This document shows, piece by piece, positions 25,836 through 33,319 of a stretch of 33,942 bases of DNA; positions within the stretch are counted from its first letter, which is position 1; every line of letters begins with the position of its first letter. Made by a program: the position numbers and the translations under genes. Source of the stretch: Granulicella sp. (GTDB lineage Bacteria; Acidobacteriota; Terriglobia; Terriglobales; Acidobacteriaceae); assembly GCA_027335345.1 (NCBI GenBank), contig DAHWOF010000131.1, forward strand, positions 1 to 33,942. The letters are read 5' to 3'. The notes under the pieces are model-generated. The model did not search any database. It saw only the letters and a program-made list of their open reading frames with translations, and was not told the DNA's origin.

Positions 25836-26762
25836 TTATTCTATCGAGCCGGCTGCACGCTCTTCCTCCGGCTCCTCCGGGGTTTGGTGCAGAACGCGGC
25901 GCAGGATGCCCATCACGGTCATAGCCTGCAGGTGCGTCATCCCCGGGCGGTAGCCTGTCTCCGTAGCCGGGGCGGAGGCCGCTGCAAGCTGAAGGACGAG
26001 TTGGCGGACCACCGGCTCGCGGGAGTTGGCCGGGAAGCGGTGCGCATAGCCGGTCGCCTGCAGTACCTGGAGCAGAAGCTGCGTCAGGCGTTCGCGGTCC
26101 TGCACCGTGGCTGGAGCCTCCTGTTGCTGTGGGACCTCCACGCTGGACTCAAAGCCGGAACGCGTGAGTTCGTAGAGGCAGACGGCGACCGACTGGCCCA
26201 GATTCATCGAGAGGTGACGGTTCCCCTCCGGTTGAAAGAGCGGGATGGTGGCCAGCAGGTTGCAGTGGGAGAGCTGATCGTTGGTCAGGCCGGTCTTCTC
26301 CGAGCCGAACAGGAGGGCTACGCGCGGCTGGCCCTCCGGGCGCCGCCGCGCCGTAGGGCTGTGGTCTGAGATGGCGGCGCTGAGTGCTTGCTGGATCAGC
26401 GGCGCTGCTTGCTGGAGGCTGAAGATGGGCTGCCGTAGTCGGCGCTCGCCGATGGCTGTGGTGCCCACCGTGAAGGTGCAGTCGGCGATGGCCTCCAGCA
26501 GAGTGTCATAGCGACGGGCAGAGCGCAGCACCTGCTGCGCGGCCACGGCCGCCGGATTGGAGGCCGAGAGGTCTGCCGAAGGCTGGTCGTCCGCCTGCGC
26601 GGCCTCCAGTTGGGCCGCTTCAAAAGGAGCGGAGAAGTTGTTGACCACGCGCAGATCAGAGAAGCCGAAGTCCTGCATGGCGCGGGCAGCGGCGCCGATG
26701 TTGAACGGGTTGCGCGCGCCAACCAGAACAACGCTCAGACGGGCGCGGGCGGAGGAGAGCAT
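25836..26762 (-). CDS. trmJ: TrmH/SpoU-family RNA 2'-O-methyltransferase, TrmJ-like
   Basis: The ATG at 26762 begins MLSSARARLSVVLVGARNPF, the SPOUT-class N-terminus seen in TrmJ (VLV....NPGNIGAAARAM). The trefoil-knot SAM-binding motifs follow: ALLFGSEKTGLTNDQL and IPLFQPEGNRHLSMNLGQSV. TrmJ methylates the 2'-O of nucleotide 32 in several tRNAs. The 308-residue length fits TrmJ, whose extra C-terminal domain is here the segment ending HLQAMTVMGILRRVLHQ. A segment of about 20 Ala/Ser residues is inserted after the first strand region. There is no Shine-Dalgarno; TACACT lies 7 nt before the ATG. pcrA follows 4 nt after the stop, so the two form an RNA/DNA-maintenance operon, divergent from dnaG. 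Confidence 0.88.
   Translation of the reverse strand: MLSSARARLSVVLVGARNPFNIGAAARAMQDFGFSDLRVVNNFSAPFEAAQLEAAQADDQPSADLSASNPAAVAAQQVLRSARRYDTLLEAIADCTFTVGTTAIGERRLRQPIFSLQQAAPLIQQALSAAISDHSPTARRRPEGQPRVALLFGSEKTGLTNDQLSHCNLLATIPLFQPEGNRHLSMNLGQSVAVCLYELTRSGFESSVEVPQQQEAPATVQDRERLTQLLLQVLQATGYAHRFPANSREPVVRQLVLQLAAASAPATETGYRPGMTHLQAMTVMGILRRVLHQTPEEPEEERAAGSIE
25838..25843 (-). promoter_or_regulatory. Candidate internal -10 element of pcrA
   Basis: On the minus strand TAGAAT, formed by the last sense codons of trmJ, lies 6 nt before the pcrA GTG. It could give a leaderless pcrA transcript in addition to read-through from trmJ. The -35 is not evident. Confidence 0.3.
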
Positions 26763-26769
26763 ACAAGAA

Positions 26770-26775
26770 AGTGTA
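26770..26775 (-). promoter_or_regulatory. Candidate -10 element of trmJ (leaderless type)
   Basis: On the minus strand TACACT is 7 nt from the trmJ ATG. A weak -35-like TTCGCT (26792-26797) is 16 nt further upstream. Hexamer and distance match those of fabD. Confidence 0.45.
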
Positions 26776-26882
26776 GACGGTAGAAATGCGGAGCGAAGGT
26801 TTTGCAGAAAGCCGGCAAGGCTCCGTCGGGAACCGATCTGTGCTCCGGACGTTCTTCTGGGCGGCGTTGGGGGAGTTCCGCC

Positions 26883-26888
26883 TACACT
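26883..26888 (+). promoter_or_regulatory. Candidate -10 element of dnaG (very short leader)
   Basis: TACACT lies 12 nt before the dnaG ATG, giving a predicted leader of about 5 nt. There is no Shine-Dalgarno (GGAACCAGCCCT lies in between). No convincing -35 was found. Confidence 0.35.
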
Positions 26889-26900
26889 GGAACCAGCCCT

Positions 26901-28673
26901 ATGGCGGACAACTTTGCCCAGACCGTGAAGCAGCAGGCCGACATCGTCCGGATTGTGGGCGAGTACGTGAAGCTGCGCAAGAGCGGAGCCAACTGGAGCG
27001 CGTTGTGCCCGTTTCACAAAGAGAAGTCAGGGTCCTTCTATCTCTACCCGGGAACTGCCAGCTACTACTGCTTTGGCTGTCACGAGCATGGGGATGTCTT
27101 CAGCTTTGTGATGAAGATGGAGTCACTGAGCTTTCCGGAGGCGGTGCGGGCGGTGGCGACAAAGATGGGCATCGCCCTGCCCCAGCGCGAATTTCATTCT
27201 GCTGAGGACGCGCGCGAAGCCGGCCTGCGCCGCCAGTTGCTGGAGGCGCATGAGGCCGCCACGCAGTACTTTGAACAGAGCCTGCGCTCGCCGGAGGCGG
27301 CCCGGGCCAGGGAGTATCTCAGCCTGCGCGGGGTGAGTTCGGAGGCGATCGCCAAGTTCCGCATCGGCTACGCTCCTGAGAGCTTCAACGACATGCGCGA
27401 CCGGCTGGGGAAGTTCTTCTCTGAGGAGGTGCTGCGGCAGAGCGGCCTGTTCAGTTGGAAGGAACAGGAGGACGGCAGCCCGGGGCCGATGTATGCGCGA
27501 TTCCGCCGGCGGATTACCTTTCCCATCGCCAACGAGCAGGGCAAGCCGATAGCATTTACTGCTCGCGCGCTGGATGGGGCCGAACAGGACCCCAAAGCCG
27601 GACCCAAGTACCTGAACTCACCGGAGACGCCGCTCTATACCAAGGGCCAAGTGCTGTTCAATCTGGACAAAGCCAAGGCGGCCATCCGGGAGATGGACTT
27701 TGCGCTGCTGGTGGAGGGGCAGATGGACTGCATCCGCGTCTTCATGGGAGGCATCGGCAACGTGATCGCCACCAGCGGAACCGCCTTTACCGAGCATCAA
27801 GTCAGGCTGCTGGGCCGGTTCACCAAGCGCGTGGTGCTCAACTTCGATCCCGACCAGGCGGGAGCCAACGCGGCGGAGAAGACCATTGCGCTGCTGGTGG
27901 AAGAGGGCTTTGAGGTGAGGGTGGTGACGCTGGAGGCCGGCCTCGACCCCGACAGGTACATCAAGGAGCGAGGGCTGGAAGCCTACACCGCAGCCGTCCG
28001 GGGAGCGGCGCGCTACGCTGATTACCTGATCGAACGCGCGCAGGCGCTGTATCCCGGGCGCACGCCAGAGAGCAAGGTGAAGGCGTTGAATATGCTGTTG
28101 CCGCATATCGGGCGGGTTCCCAACCCGATTGCACGCAGCGACTTTGCGGAGAATGCGGCGCAGAAGCTGGGCATCGACAGCGCGCTGCTGCGCCAGGAGC
28201 TTCGCCATGCCGCGCAGCAGCGGCTGGCGAGTGTGAAGACGGAGCAGCCACGGGCGGTCCGGGAGGATGAGAGGATTCTGCTCTGCGCCCTGGTGCTGCC
28301 GGATGCCGACTCGGCGCGGGCCCTGGCGGTGGAGCGTCTGGGTGAGAATCCGGAGTGGTTCTCTGCGCTGCCCAGCGCGGCCCTGATCGAGGTGCTGGTG
28401 AATGGCCCGGCGCCGGAGAGCCCCTTCGACGCAGCTCCCGATGATGCTTCGCGGATGTTGCTGGCTAGCGCCTTGCAGAGCGCCGGGGAGGAGGGTGTTA
28501 CTGCGGCGAGGGTCGAGGGAGCGTTGGCCGCGCTGCGTCGCGGGTACCTGGAGCGCCGATCCAGAGAGATCCGCCTTGACATGGCCAAGGCGCAACAGCG
28601 CGGGGATGAGCCGATGCTGCTTCGCTTGGTGCAGGAGAAGATTCGGCTGGATGGGGAGCTGAAGCATGGATGA
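26901..28673 (+). CDS. dnaG: DNA primase DnaG
   Basis: DnaG makes the RNA primers for chromosome replication. The 590-residue product has the N-terminal CHC2 zinc finger (Cys36, His39, Cys57, Cys60 in LCPFHKEKSGSF...YYCFGC). Next is the RNA-polymerase domain with FPIANEQGKPIAFTARALDG and AGPKYLNSPETPLYTKG. The TOPRIM motifs LLVEGQMDCIRVF and VVLNFDPDQAGANAAEKT follow. The C-terminal helicase-binding domain is present but divergent. The frame is open to 26802, but MADNFAQTVKQQADIVRIV is the conserved beginning. It is divergent from trmJ, and its last 8 bp overlap the next gene, a flippase, instead of the rpoD seen in the classical macromolecular-synthesis operon. Confidence 0.94.
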   Translation: MADNFAQTVKQQADIVRIVGEYVKLRKSGANWSALCPFHKEKSGSFYLYPGTASYYCFGCHEHGDVFSFVMKMESLSFPEAVRAVATKMGIALPQREFHSAEDAREAGLRRQLLEAHEAATQYFEQSLRSPEAARAREYLSLRGVSSEAIAKFRIGYAPESFNDMRDRLGKFFSEEVLRQSGLFSWKEQEDGSPGPMYARFRRRITFPIANEQGKPIAFTARALDGAEQDPKAGPKYLNSPETPLYTKGQVLFNLDKAKAAIREMDFALLVEGQMDCIRVFMGGIGNVIATSGTAFTEHQVRLLGRFTKRVVLNFDPDQAGANAAEKTIALLVEEGFEVRVVTLEAGLDPDRYIKERGLEAYTAAVRGAARYADYLIERAQALYPGRTPESKVKALNMLLPHIGRVPNPIARSDFAENAAQKLGIDSALLRQELRHAAQQRLASVKTEQPRAVREDERILLCALVLPDADSARALAVERLGENPEWFSALPSAALIEVLVNGPAPESPFDAAPDDASRMLLASALQSAGEEGVTAARVEGALAALRRGYLERRSREIRLDMAKAQQRGDEPMLLRLVQEKIRLDGELKHG

Positions 28674-30081
28674 GCGGACCCGACGGCGGTTGATGGTCGG
28701 CTTTGTCACCACGGTGGTGAGCAAGGCCTCCTACACGCTGATTCAGGTGATCCAGGTGCCGATGCTGATGCACTTCTGGGGCCGCGCCATGTTTGGCGTC
28801 TGGGGGATTCTTACCGCGACGCCGACTTACCTGAGCTTCTCCAACGTCGGCTTCGGGTCAGTTGCGGGCAATGAGATGACCATGCTGATGGCGCGGGGCG
28901 AGCAGGAGCAAGCTCTAACCGTCTTCCAGAGTTGCTGGTGGCTTATCACGCTGCTCATCAGCGCTACCATGGCGCTCTTCTGCGTGCTGCTCTATGCGTT
29001 GCCGGTAGCGCGGCTGCTCAACCTGACGCTGCTCAGTGAGCACGACGTCAAGGTGGTGCTCTTCTGGCTGGGGCTGTCCATGCTGTTTGCGCAGCTCGAG
29101 CAGCTTTTGCAGTCGGCCTATCGTTGCATCAAGCGCTACTCGTATGGGAACTTTGCCAAGAGCTGCCTGACGCTGGCCGCCTTCGCCGCCATGCTGGCGC
29201 CGATCATGGAGGGCTACGGGCCTCGCACCACAGCCAAGGTCTTCGCGCTGGCCAATCTCGCCGGGACCCTGATTCTTTGCGCGATGGTGAAGCACGACAT
29301 CCCCTGGATCAGCTATGGATGGAGTCACGCCTCGTTGCGAGAGATCAAGCGGCTCACCCGGCCGGCGCTGGCCTTTCTGGGCTTTCCTCTGGGCAACTCA
29401 CTCAATATCCAGGGATCGCAACTGGCGGTGAACTACGCTCTGGGCAACGACATGGTGGCTGTGTGGATTACGGCGCGAACGGTCTCGCGCCTGGCCTTGC
29501 AGGCGGTGGAGCTGGTGAGGAACACCATCTGGCCGGAGCTTTCGATTGCCTTTGGCGCGGGAAATATGGACGTCGTGCGGCAGATTCATCGCCGTGCGGT
29601 GCAGTTTGCGCTCTTTGTCAGCCTGATCGTGTTGGTGCTGGTGGCGGCCTTCGGTCCTACGTTTCTGCACAAGTGGACGCTGGGCCGGGTTCCTTCCAGT
29701 CCCGGCCTGGTGGGCATGCTTCTGGTGGTGGTGGTCTTCTACTCCTTGTGGTCCACCAGCTCGACGCTGGTGGCGGCGATCAACCTGCATGAGCGGCTGG
29801 CCACCGTCTACGCCTTGGCCACCGGCGCCACCGTGGTGGTGACGTACTTTGCAGCCCGGCGCTATGGTCTCTTCGGCGCTGCCACATCCCTGCTGCTGAG
29901 CGAGATCATGATGGGCTCCTACGTGCTGCCGTCCTCGCTGCGGATCGCGCAGGACACCTGGGGAGGGTTCCTGCGCTCCATGCTGCAGTATCCGCGCTCC
30001 CTGCGGCCTGGAGAGCTTGCGGCCCGGCTGCGGCGAAGAACGCAGGAGGTTGAGGCGGAGTTGGAAGCGGACTCGAGGTAG
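28666..30081 (+). CDS. Polysaccharide/lipid flippase-like membrane protein (MOP superfamily)
   Basis: The 471-residue product has about 12 predicted membrane helices and no soluble enzyme motif. The first helices (VGFVTTVVSKASYTLIQVIQ, then VPMLMHFWGRAMFGVWGILT) and the central ALAFLGFPLGNSLNIQGSQL resemble Wzx / MurJ-type flippases of the MATE-like MOP superfamily. These turn undecaprenyl-linked saccharides across the inner membrane. No glycosyltransferase is adjacent, so the cargo is unknown. The ATG overlaps the dnaG stop by 8 bp, a sign of coupled translation. A charged tail (RRRTQEVEAELEADSR) ends the protein. Confidence 0.75.
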   Translation: MDERTRRRLMVGFVTTVVSKASYTLIQVIQVPMLMHFWGRAMFGVWGILTATPTYLSFSNVGFGSVAGNEMTMLMARGEQEQALTVFQSCWWLITLLISATMALFCVLLYALPVARLLNLTLLSEHDVKVVLFWLGLSMLFAQLEQLLQSAYRCIKRYSYGNFAKSCLTLAAFAAMLAPIMEGYGPRTTAKVFALANLAGTLILCAMVKHDIPWISYGWSHASLREIKRLTRPALAFLGFPLGNSLNIQGSQLAVNYALGNDMVAVWITARTVSRLALQAVELVRNTIWPELSIAFGAGNMDVVRQIHRRAVQFALFVSLIVLVLVAAFGPTFLHKWTLGRVPSSPGLVGMLLVVVVFYSLWSTSSTLVAAINLHERLATVYALATGATVVVTYFAARRYGLFGAATSLLLSEIMMGSYVLPSSLRIAQDTWGGFLRSMLQYPRSLRPGELAARLRRRTQEVEAELEADSR

Positions 30082-30119
30082 GGGGAGGGTGCGCGTATCT
30101 CTGCTGCGGCCACGCGCCA

Positions 30120-30152
30120 TCTGGGCATGGTCTGGGCATGGTCTGGGCATGG
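30120..30152. repeat. 11-bp tandem repeat, three perfect copies
   Basis: TCTGGGCATGG is repeated three times without change, 39 bp after the flippase stop. It marks the border between the core genes and the accessory region on the right. Confidence 0.85.
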
Positions 30153-30281
30153 TTGCGCGTAAGCCGGGGCCGGGCGTGTCGCACAGGATCACCCGCTCGG
30201 CGGACATGGTCGCCCGCGGTGCGGACGTCTGCCTTGCTGGCGCCCACGTCATCCTGGCGAGGGGAGATGGATCAGAACGTG

Positions 30282-30346
30282 TGCGGAGAATCGGCGTCTT
30301 AATCTCCGCATATTCTGCGGAGATAATCCTTGCCTTTGCGGAGAAT
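30282..30346. promoter_or_regulatory. Operator-like cluster of four TGCGGAGA half-sites upstream of fic
   Basis: TGCGGAGAAT occurs at 30282-30291 and 30337-30346. Between them lies the perfect palindrome ATCTCCGCA-TATTC-TGCGGAGAT (30302-30324). All four half-sites lie within 65 bp and end 21 bp before the fic ATG. The last copy falls in the -35/-10 spacer of the best promoter. This is the arrangement expected of a repressor-controlled promoter. The regulator is not proven; the Fic protein's own C-terminal winged-helix-like region is the nearest candidate. Confidence 0.65.
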
Positions 30347-30358
30347 AGGGGCTAGATT
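30330..30358 (+). promoter_or_regulatory. Sigma70-like promoter of fic
   Basis: -35 TTGCCT (30330-30335), a 17-nt spacer and -10 TAGATT (30353-30358) lie 9 nt before the fic ATG. The spacer contains one of the TGCGGAGAAT half-sites. Confidence 0.5.
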
Positions 30359-30367
30359 CAACCAAAG

Positions 30368-31504
30368 ATGGCGCGAAGAATGGAGCCCGGGATCTATATC
30401 CATGAGCATAGGGGCTGGCCGGAGTTCGGCTGGGATCAGGCGCGGATTGCCGAACGGCTGGCCGATATCACGTACCGGCAGGGGCGTCTGATCGGCCGCA
30501 TGGAGGCCCTTGGTTTCCCGCTTCGCGCCGAGGCCGTTCTGAATACGTTGACCGAGGACGTGCTGAAATCGAGCGAGATCGAGGGCGAGAGACTCGACCG
30601 AGAGCAAGTGCGTTCCTCGATCGCGCGCCGCCTGGGGCTGGATATCGGAGGGCAGGCGCCGGCGGACCGGAACGTCGAGGGCGTGGTGGAGATGATGCTG
30701 GATGCGACGCAGCATTACGCCGAGCCGCTGACGCGCCGGCGTCTCTTCGCCTGGCATGCGGCCTTGTTCCCTACCGGCCACAGTGGGATGTCGAAGATCA
30801 GGATAGGGGCCTGGCGCAAGGATGCAAGCGGTCCGATGCAGGTGGTCTCGGGGCCCATCGGCAGGGAGCGCGTCCACTACCAGGCCCCCGCGGCGCGGCG
30901 GGTGAGCGGCGAGATGAAGAAGCTCATCGACTGGTTGGAGAAGGACCGCTCCACCAACTTCGTGCTCAAGGCCGCGGTCGCACATCTATGGTTCGTGACG
31001 ATCCATCCCTTCGACGACGGCAACGGACGCATCGCGCGTGCGATCGCGGATATGTTGCTGGCCCGCTCGGAAGAGACCTCGCAGCGCTTTTACAGCATGT
31101 CGGCGCAGATCCGTAAAGAAAGGAAGACTTACTACGAGATCCTCGAAGCCACGCAGAAGGGTGAGCTCGACATCACGCGCTGGATGGAGTGGTTTCTCAA
31201 CTGCCTCGGCCGTGCCATCGATAACGCCGAGACGGTCCTCGGGACCGTGCTGAGCAAGGCTCGGTTCTGGGAGCATTTCGCGAAGGTGGAGTTCAACAAG
31301 CGTCAGCGGGAGATCGTCGAGCGCCAGCTCCATGGCTTCGAGGGCAAGCTCACCTCGTCCAAATGGGCAAAGCTCGCCAAATGCTCACAGGATACGGCGT
31401 CACGCGATATCGAGGATCTGATCCGCAAGAAGGTGCTGGTCAAGGATGCGGCCGGAGGGCGGAGTACGTCCTACTCGCTGGTGAAGGACGGGCAGCATGC
31501 CTGA
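30368..31504 (+). CDS. Fic-family AMP-transferase with DUF4172-like N-terminus and C-terminal winged helix
   Basis: The 378-residue product has the Fic core motif HPFDDGNGRIAR (His213 to Arg224), complete in catalytic His, acidic residue and the GNGR nucleotide-binding loop. The N-terminal helix carries SSEIEG (Ser68, Glu72, Gly73), the (S/T)xxxE(G/N) inhibitory motif that blocks ATP in self-inhibited class II Fic proteins. Residues 1-60 (GIYIHEHRGWPEFGWDQARI) fit DUF4172. The last 60 residues (SSKWAKLAKCSQDTASRDIE, then DLIRKKVLVKD) look like a winged helix-turn-helix. Such proteins transfer AMP to target proteins; the target is unknown. Upstream is an operator-like repeat cluster, and downstream an uncharacterised EVT-motif protein follows. 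Confidence 0.92.
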   Translation: MARRMEPGIYIHEHRGWPEFGWDQARIAERLADITYRQGRLIGRMEALGFPLRAEAVLNTLTEDVLKSSEIEGERLDREQVRSSIARRLGLDIGGQAPADRNVEGVVEMMLDATQHYAEPLTRRRLFAWHAALFPTGHSGMSKIRIGAWRKDASGPMQVVSGPIGRERVHYQAPAARRVSGEMKKLIDWLEKDRSTNFVLKAAVAHLWFVTIHPFDDGNGRIARAIADMLLARSEETSQRFYSMSAQIRKERKTYYEILEATQKGELDITRWMEWFLNCLGRAIDNAETVLGTVLSKARFWEHFAKVEFNKRQREIVERQLHGFEGKLTSSKWAKLAKCSQDTASRDIEDLIRKKVLVKDAAGGRSTSYSLVKDGQHA

Positions 31505-31577
31505 CGAGGATCGCTGCCGGCTCTTCCGTGGGTTGGAACGGCCGGCGCGGGCTGAAGGAAGAAAGGAGCGCGACGCA

Positions 31578-32333
31578 ATGACTTCTTCAGAGGCGATTGC
31601 AAAACGTGTGTTTGAGGCGGTCTTTCCCGGCGCGACGATGGCCTACTGTGCTAGCCAATCCCACGGAGAATACGACTTCGACTTGTGTTACAGCGGCAGA
31701 ACCATTGCCGCCGTAGAGGTCACCGCCGCGACCGACGCAACCTTGATGAGGACCGTTGCCAGAATCCGCAAGGGAAGAGATGGGCCTACCATACAGGCAA
31801 AGATCTGCAGAAAAAGCTGGATCGTCTTCCCGACGAACGCATCAGACATACGAAAGATCAGAGCCGATGCCGACAGCTATCTTGCCGCGTTGGAGGTCGA
31901 AGGGATCGACGGTTTCTTCTGCGCGGATAGTTCCCCTGCCGTTCAGAAGGCCTGTGGTGGTCTCGGAATCACGGGCGGCGCGGTCATTCCTTCAGACGGC
32001 GACCCAACCATCGAAATTGCATACCCAGGCGGCGGCGGAGCCTTCGATCCGACCCTTGCAGTTGAAGCTGGCGAACGCGAGGCATGGAAAAAGGACAATC
32101 GGAGGAAGCTCGGCGCTGCGAAAAAGGCCGAGCGACACCTCGCGGTGTGCATGAGCATGGCCAGCCTGCCGTGGATGGCCCTCAGAAGCTTCCCTCCGCC
32201 GGCGGGGGCGCCGAAAATCCCAGAGGAAATAACGAGCCTTTGGCTGATTGGGCAAGGTAAGGACGAAAATGAGTTCGTCGTTTGGTCGGCGGGCAGGAAC
32301 GAGAACTGGCAGAGCAGGACGGTGCAATGCTAA
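31578..32333 (+). CDS. Uncharacterised protein with nuclease-like DFDL...EVT motif
   Basis: The ATG at 31578 has AGGAG at suitable spacing and gives 251 residues. An in-frame ATG at 31497 overlaps the fic stop by 8 bp, so coupling with fic is also possible. Near the N-terminus HGEYDFDLCYSGRTIAAVEV-TAA follows a short helix, the D-x(n)-ExT pattern of divergent PD-(D/E)XK-fold proteins in which the last Lys is replaced by Thr. The C-terminus (NRRKLGAAKKAERHLAVCMS, then IPEEITSLWLIG and a final Trp) fits a widespread family of unknown function that I recall only as hypothetical proteins. The call is a hypothetical protein, possibly DNA- or RNA-directed. Its position right after fic suggests a shared transcript. 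Confidence 0.65.
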   Translation: MTSSEAIAKRVFEAVFPGATMAYCASQSHGEYDFDLCYSGRTIAAVEVTAATDATLMRTVARIRKGRDGPTIQAKICRKSWIVFPTNASDIRKIRADADSYLAALEVEGIDGFFCADSSPAVQKACGGLGITGGAVIPSDGDPTIEIAYPGGGGAFDPTLAVEAGEREAWKKDNRRKLGAAKKAERHLAVCMSMASLPWMALRSFPPPAGAPKIPEEITSLWLIGQGKDENEFVVWSAGRNENWQSRTVQC

Positions 32334-32592
32334 CCTGACAAGCCAAAGACTGACGGCCCCGGCGGTTTCGATTGATTGATTCGACTCGTCGAAGCAGATC
32401 GGCAGGCTAGCTTTCCATCCTTCTGCGACGATTTCGATGCTCGCGGGGAGAGCGTTGCGCACGCCCTGCCTCTATGATCGCATCGGATTGGGTCAGTAGC
32501 AGATGGCCTCCGATTCGCAGTCTCCGGGGACGAGATTCTGTCCTCGAAAGGTGAGAGGCATGGGCGCAAACCTTATCAGGCCCGCTCTTCCG

Positions 32593-33143
32593 CTTCGTGC
32601 CGCCATCAACGCCGTCTTCGGCTCCGACCAGAAGGTGCAACGCTGCCGCGCCCACAAGCTGCGCAATGCCGGGGTTCCCACGGACAGGTCTTCGTCCGTG
32701 AGTGGAATGTGCTCGATTACCTGCCCAAAGACGACAGGGCACAGGCCAAAAGTCTGCTGTGAGCGGCCTGGGAACTCGACGCCGACAAGGGCATCGCGCG
32801 CATCAAGAAGCTGGCCGCATGGCTGAACCAAAAGTACCCGCAGGCGGCGGCCAGTCTGCTGGAAGGTCTGGAGGAGTGCTTCACCATCAACCGGCTGGAC
32901 ATCCCGCCGGCGCTGCACCGCTGCCTGGCCACCGCCAACATCATCGAGAGCCCGCACGCCGGAGTACGCATCCAGACTCGCCGTGTGACCCACTACCAGA
33001 ATGGCAAGATGGTCTTGCGCTGGATGGCTTCAGCTTTCCTCCGAACCGAGAAACGCTTCAAACGCATCATGAAGCACAAAGACCTCTGGGCGCTGGAAGC
33101 GATCCTCAACCTCGCTGCGACCGCCAGCAAGAAGGTTGCGTAG
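32593..33143 (+). pseudogene. IS256-family transposase, broken C-terminal two-thirds
   Basis: From 32593 one frame reads LRAAINAVFGSDQKVQRCRA-HKLRN, then a 41-bp insertion shifts the frame to VLDYLPKDDRAQAKSLL, an in-frame TGA (32760-32762), and AAWELDADKGIARIKKLAAW. The rest contains LEGLEECFTINRLDIPPALH, ANIIESPHAGVRIQTRRVTH and RWMASAFLRTEKRFKRIMKH, ending at 33143. These are the DDE-domain and C-terminal hallmarks of mutator-type IS256 transposases, with IES...GVR...TRRV carrying the last catalytic Glu. The N-terminal third is missing. The copy cannot make active enzyme. It belongs to a different subgroup from the remnant at 14010-14165. Confidence 0.85.
32668..32708. repeat. 41-bp palindromic insertion within the transposase remnant
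   Basis: Removing 32668-32708 restores the continuous reading LRN-VLDYLPKDD expected for the family. The inserted segment contains CACGGAC / GTCCGTG (32679-32685 and 32694-32700), a 7-bp stem with an 8-nt loop. It is flanked by AAT on the left (32665-32667) and ends in AAT (32706-32708), as a 3-bp target-site duplication would. Confidence 0.5.
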
Positions 33144-33319
33144 TAACATCAATCTAACCGCCGCTCCCAACTTTCAACTGGCAGCAGGACATGCTCGTGC
33201 CGCGACTCCCGACGACATCCGAACGATGGAGTCTCGATGGGAAGAAAAACTGCAAAGCCGGGAAATGGGTTAAACAAGAACTGATGCCGCTACGATGTGC
33301 GGAAGTGAGGGGAGTCACC

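Noticed and set aside
30082-30281. Search for a CRISPR array or attachment site around the 11-bp triple repeat
   Set aside because: The repeats are head-to-tail without spacers, and no tRNA end or integrase gene is nearby.
32330-32569. 79-codon minus-strand ORF between the EVT-motif gene and the transposase remnant
   Set aside because: Composition looks random, there is no ribosome binding site, and no motif was seen. The 260-bp gap 32334-32592 is left unassigned.
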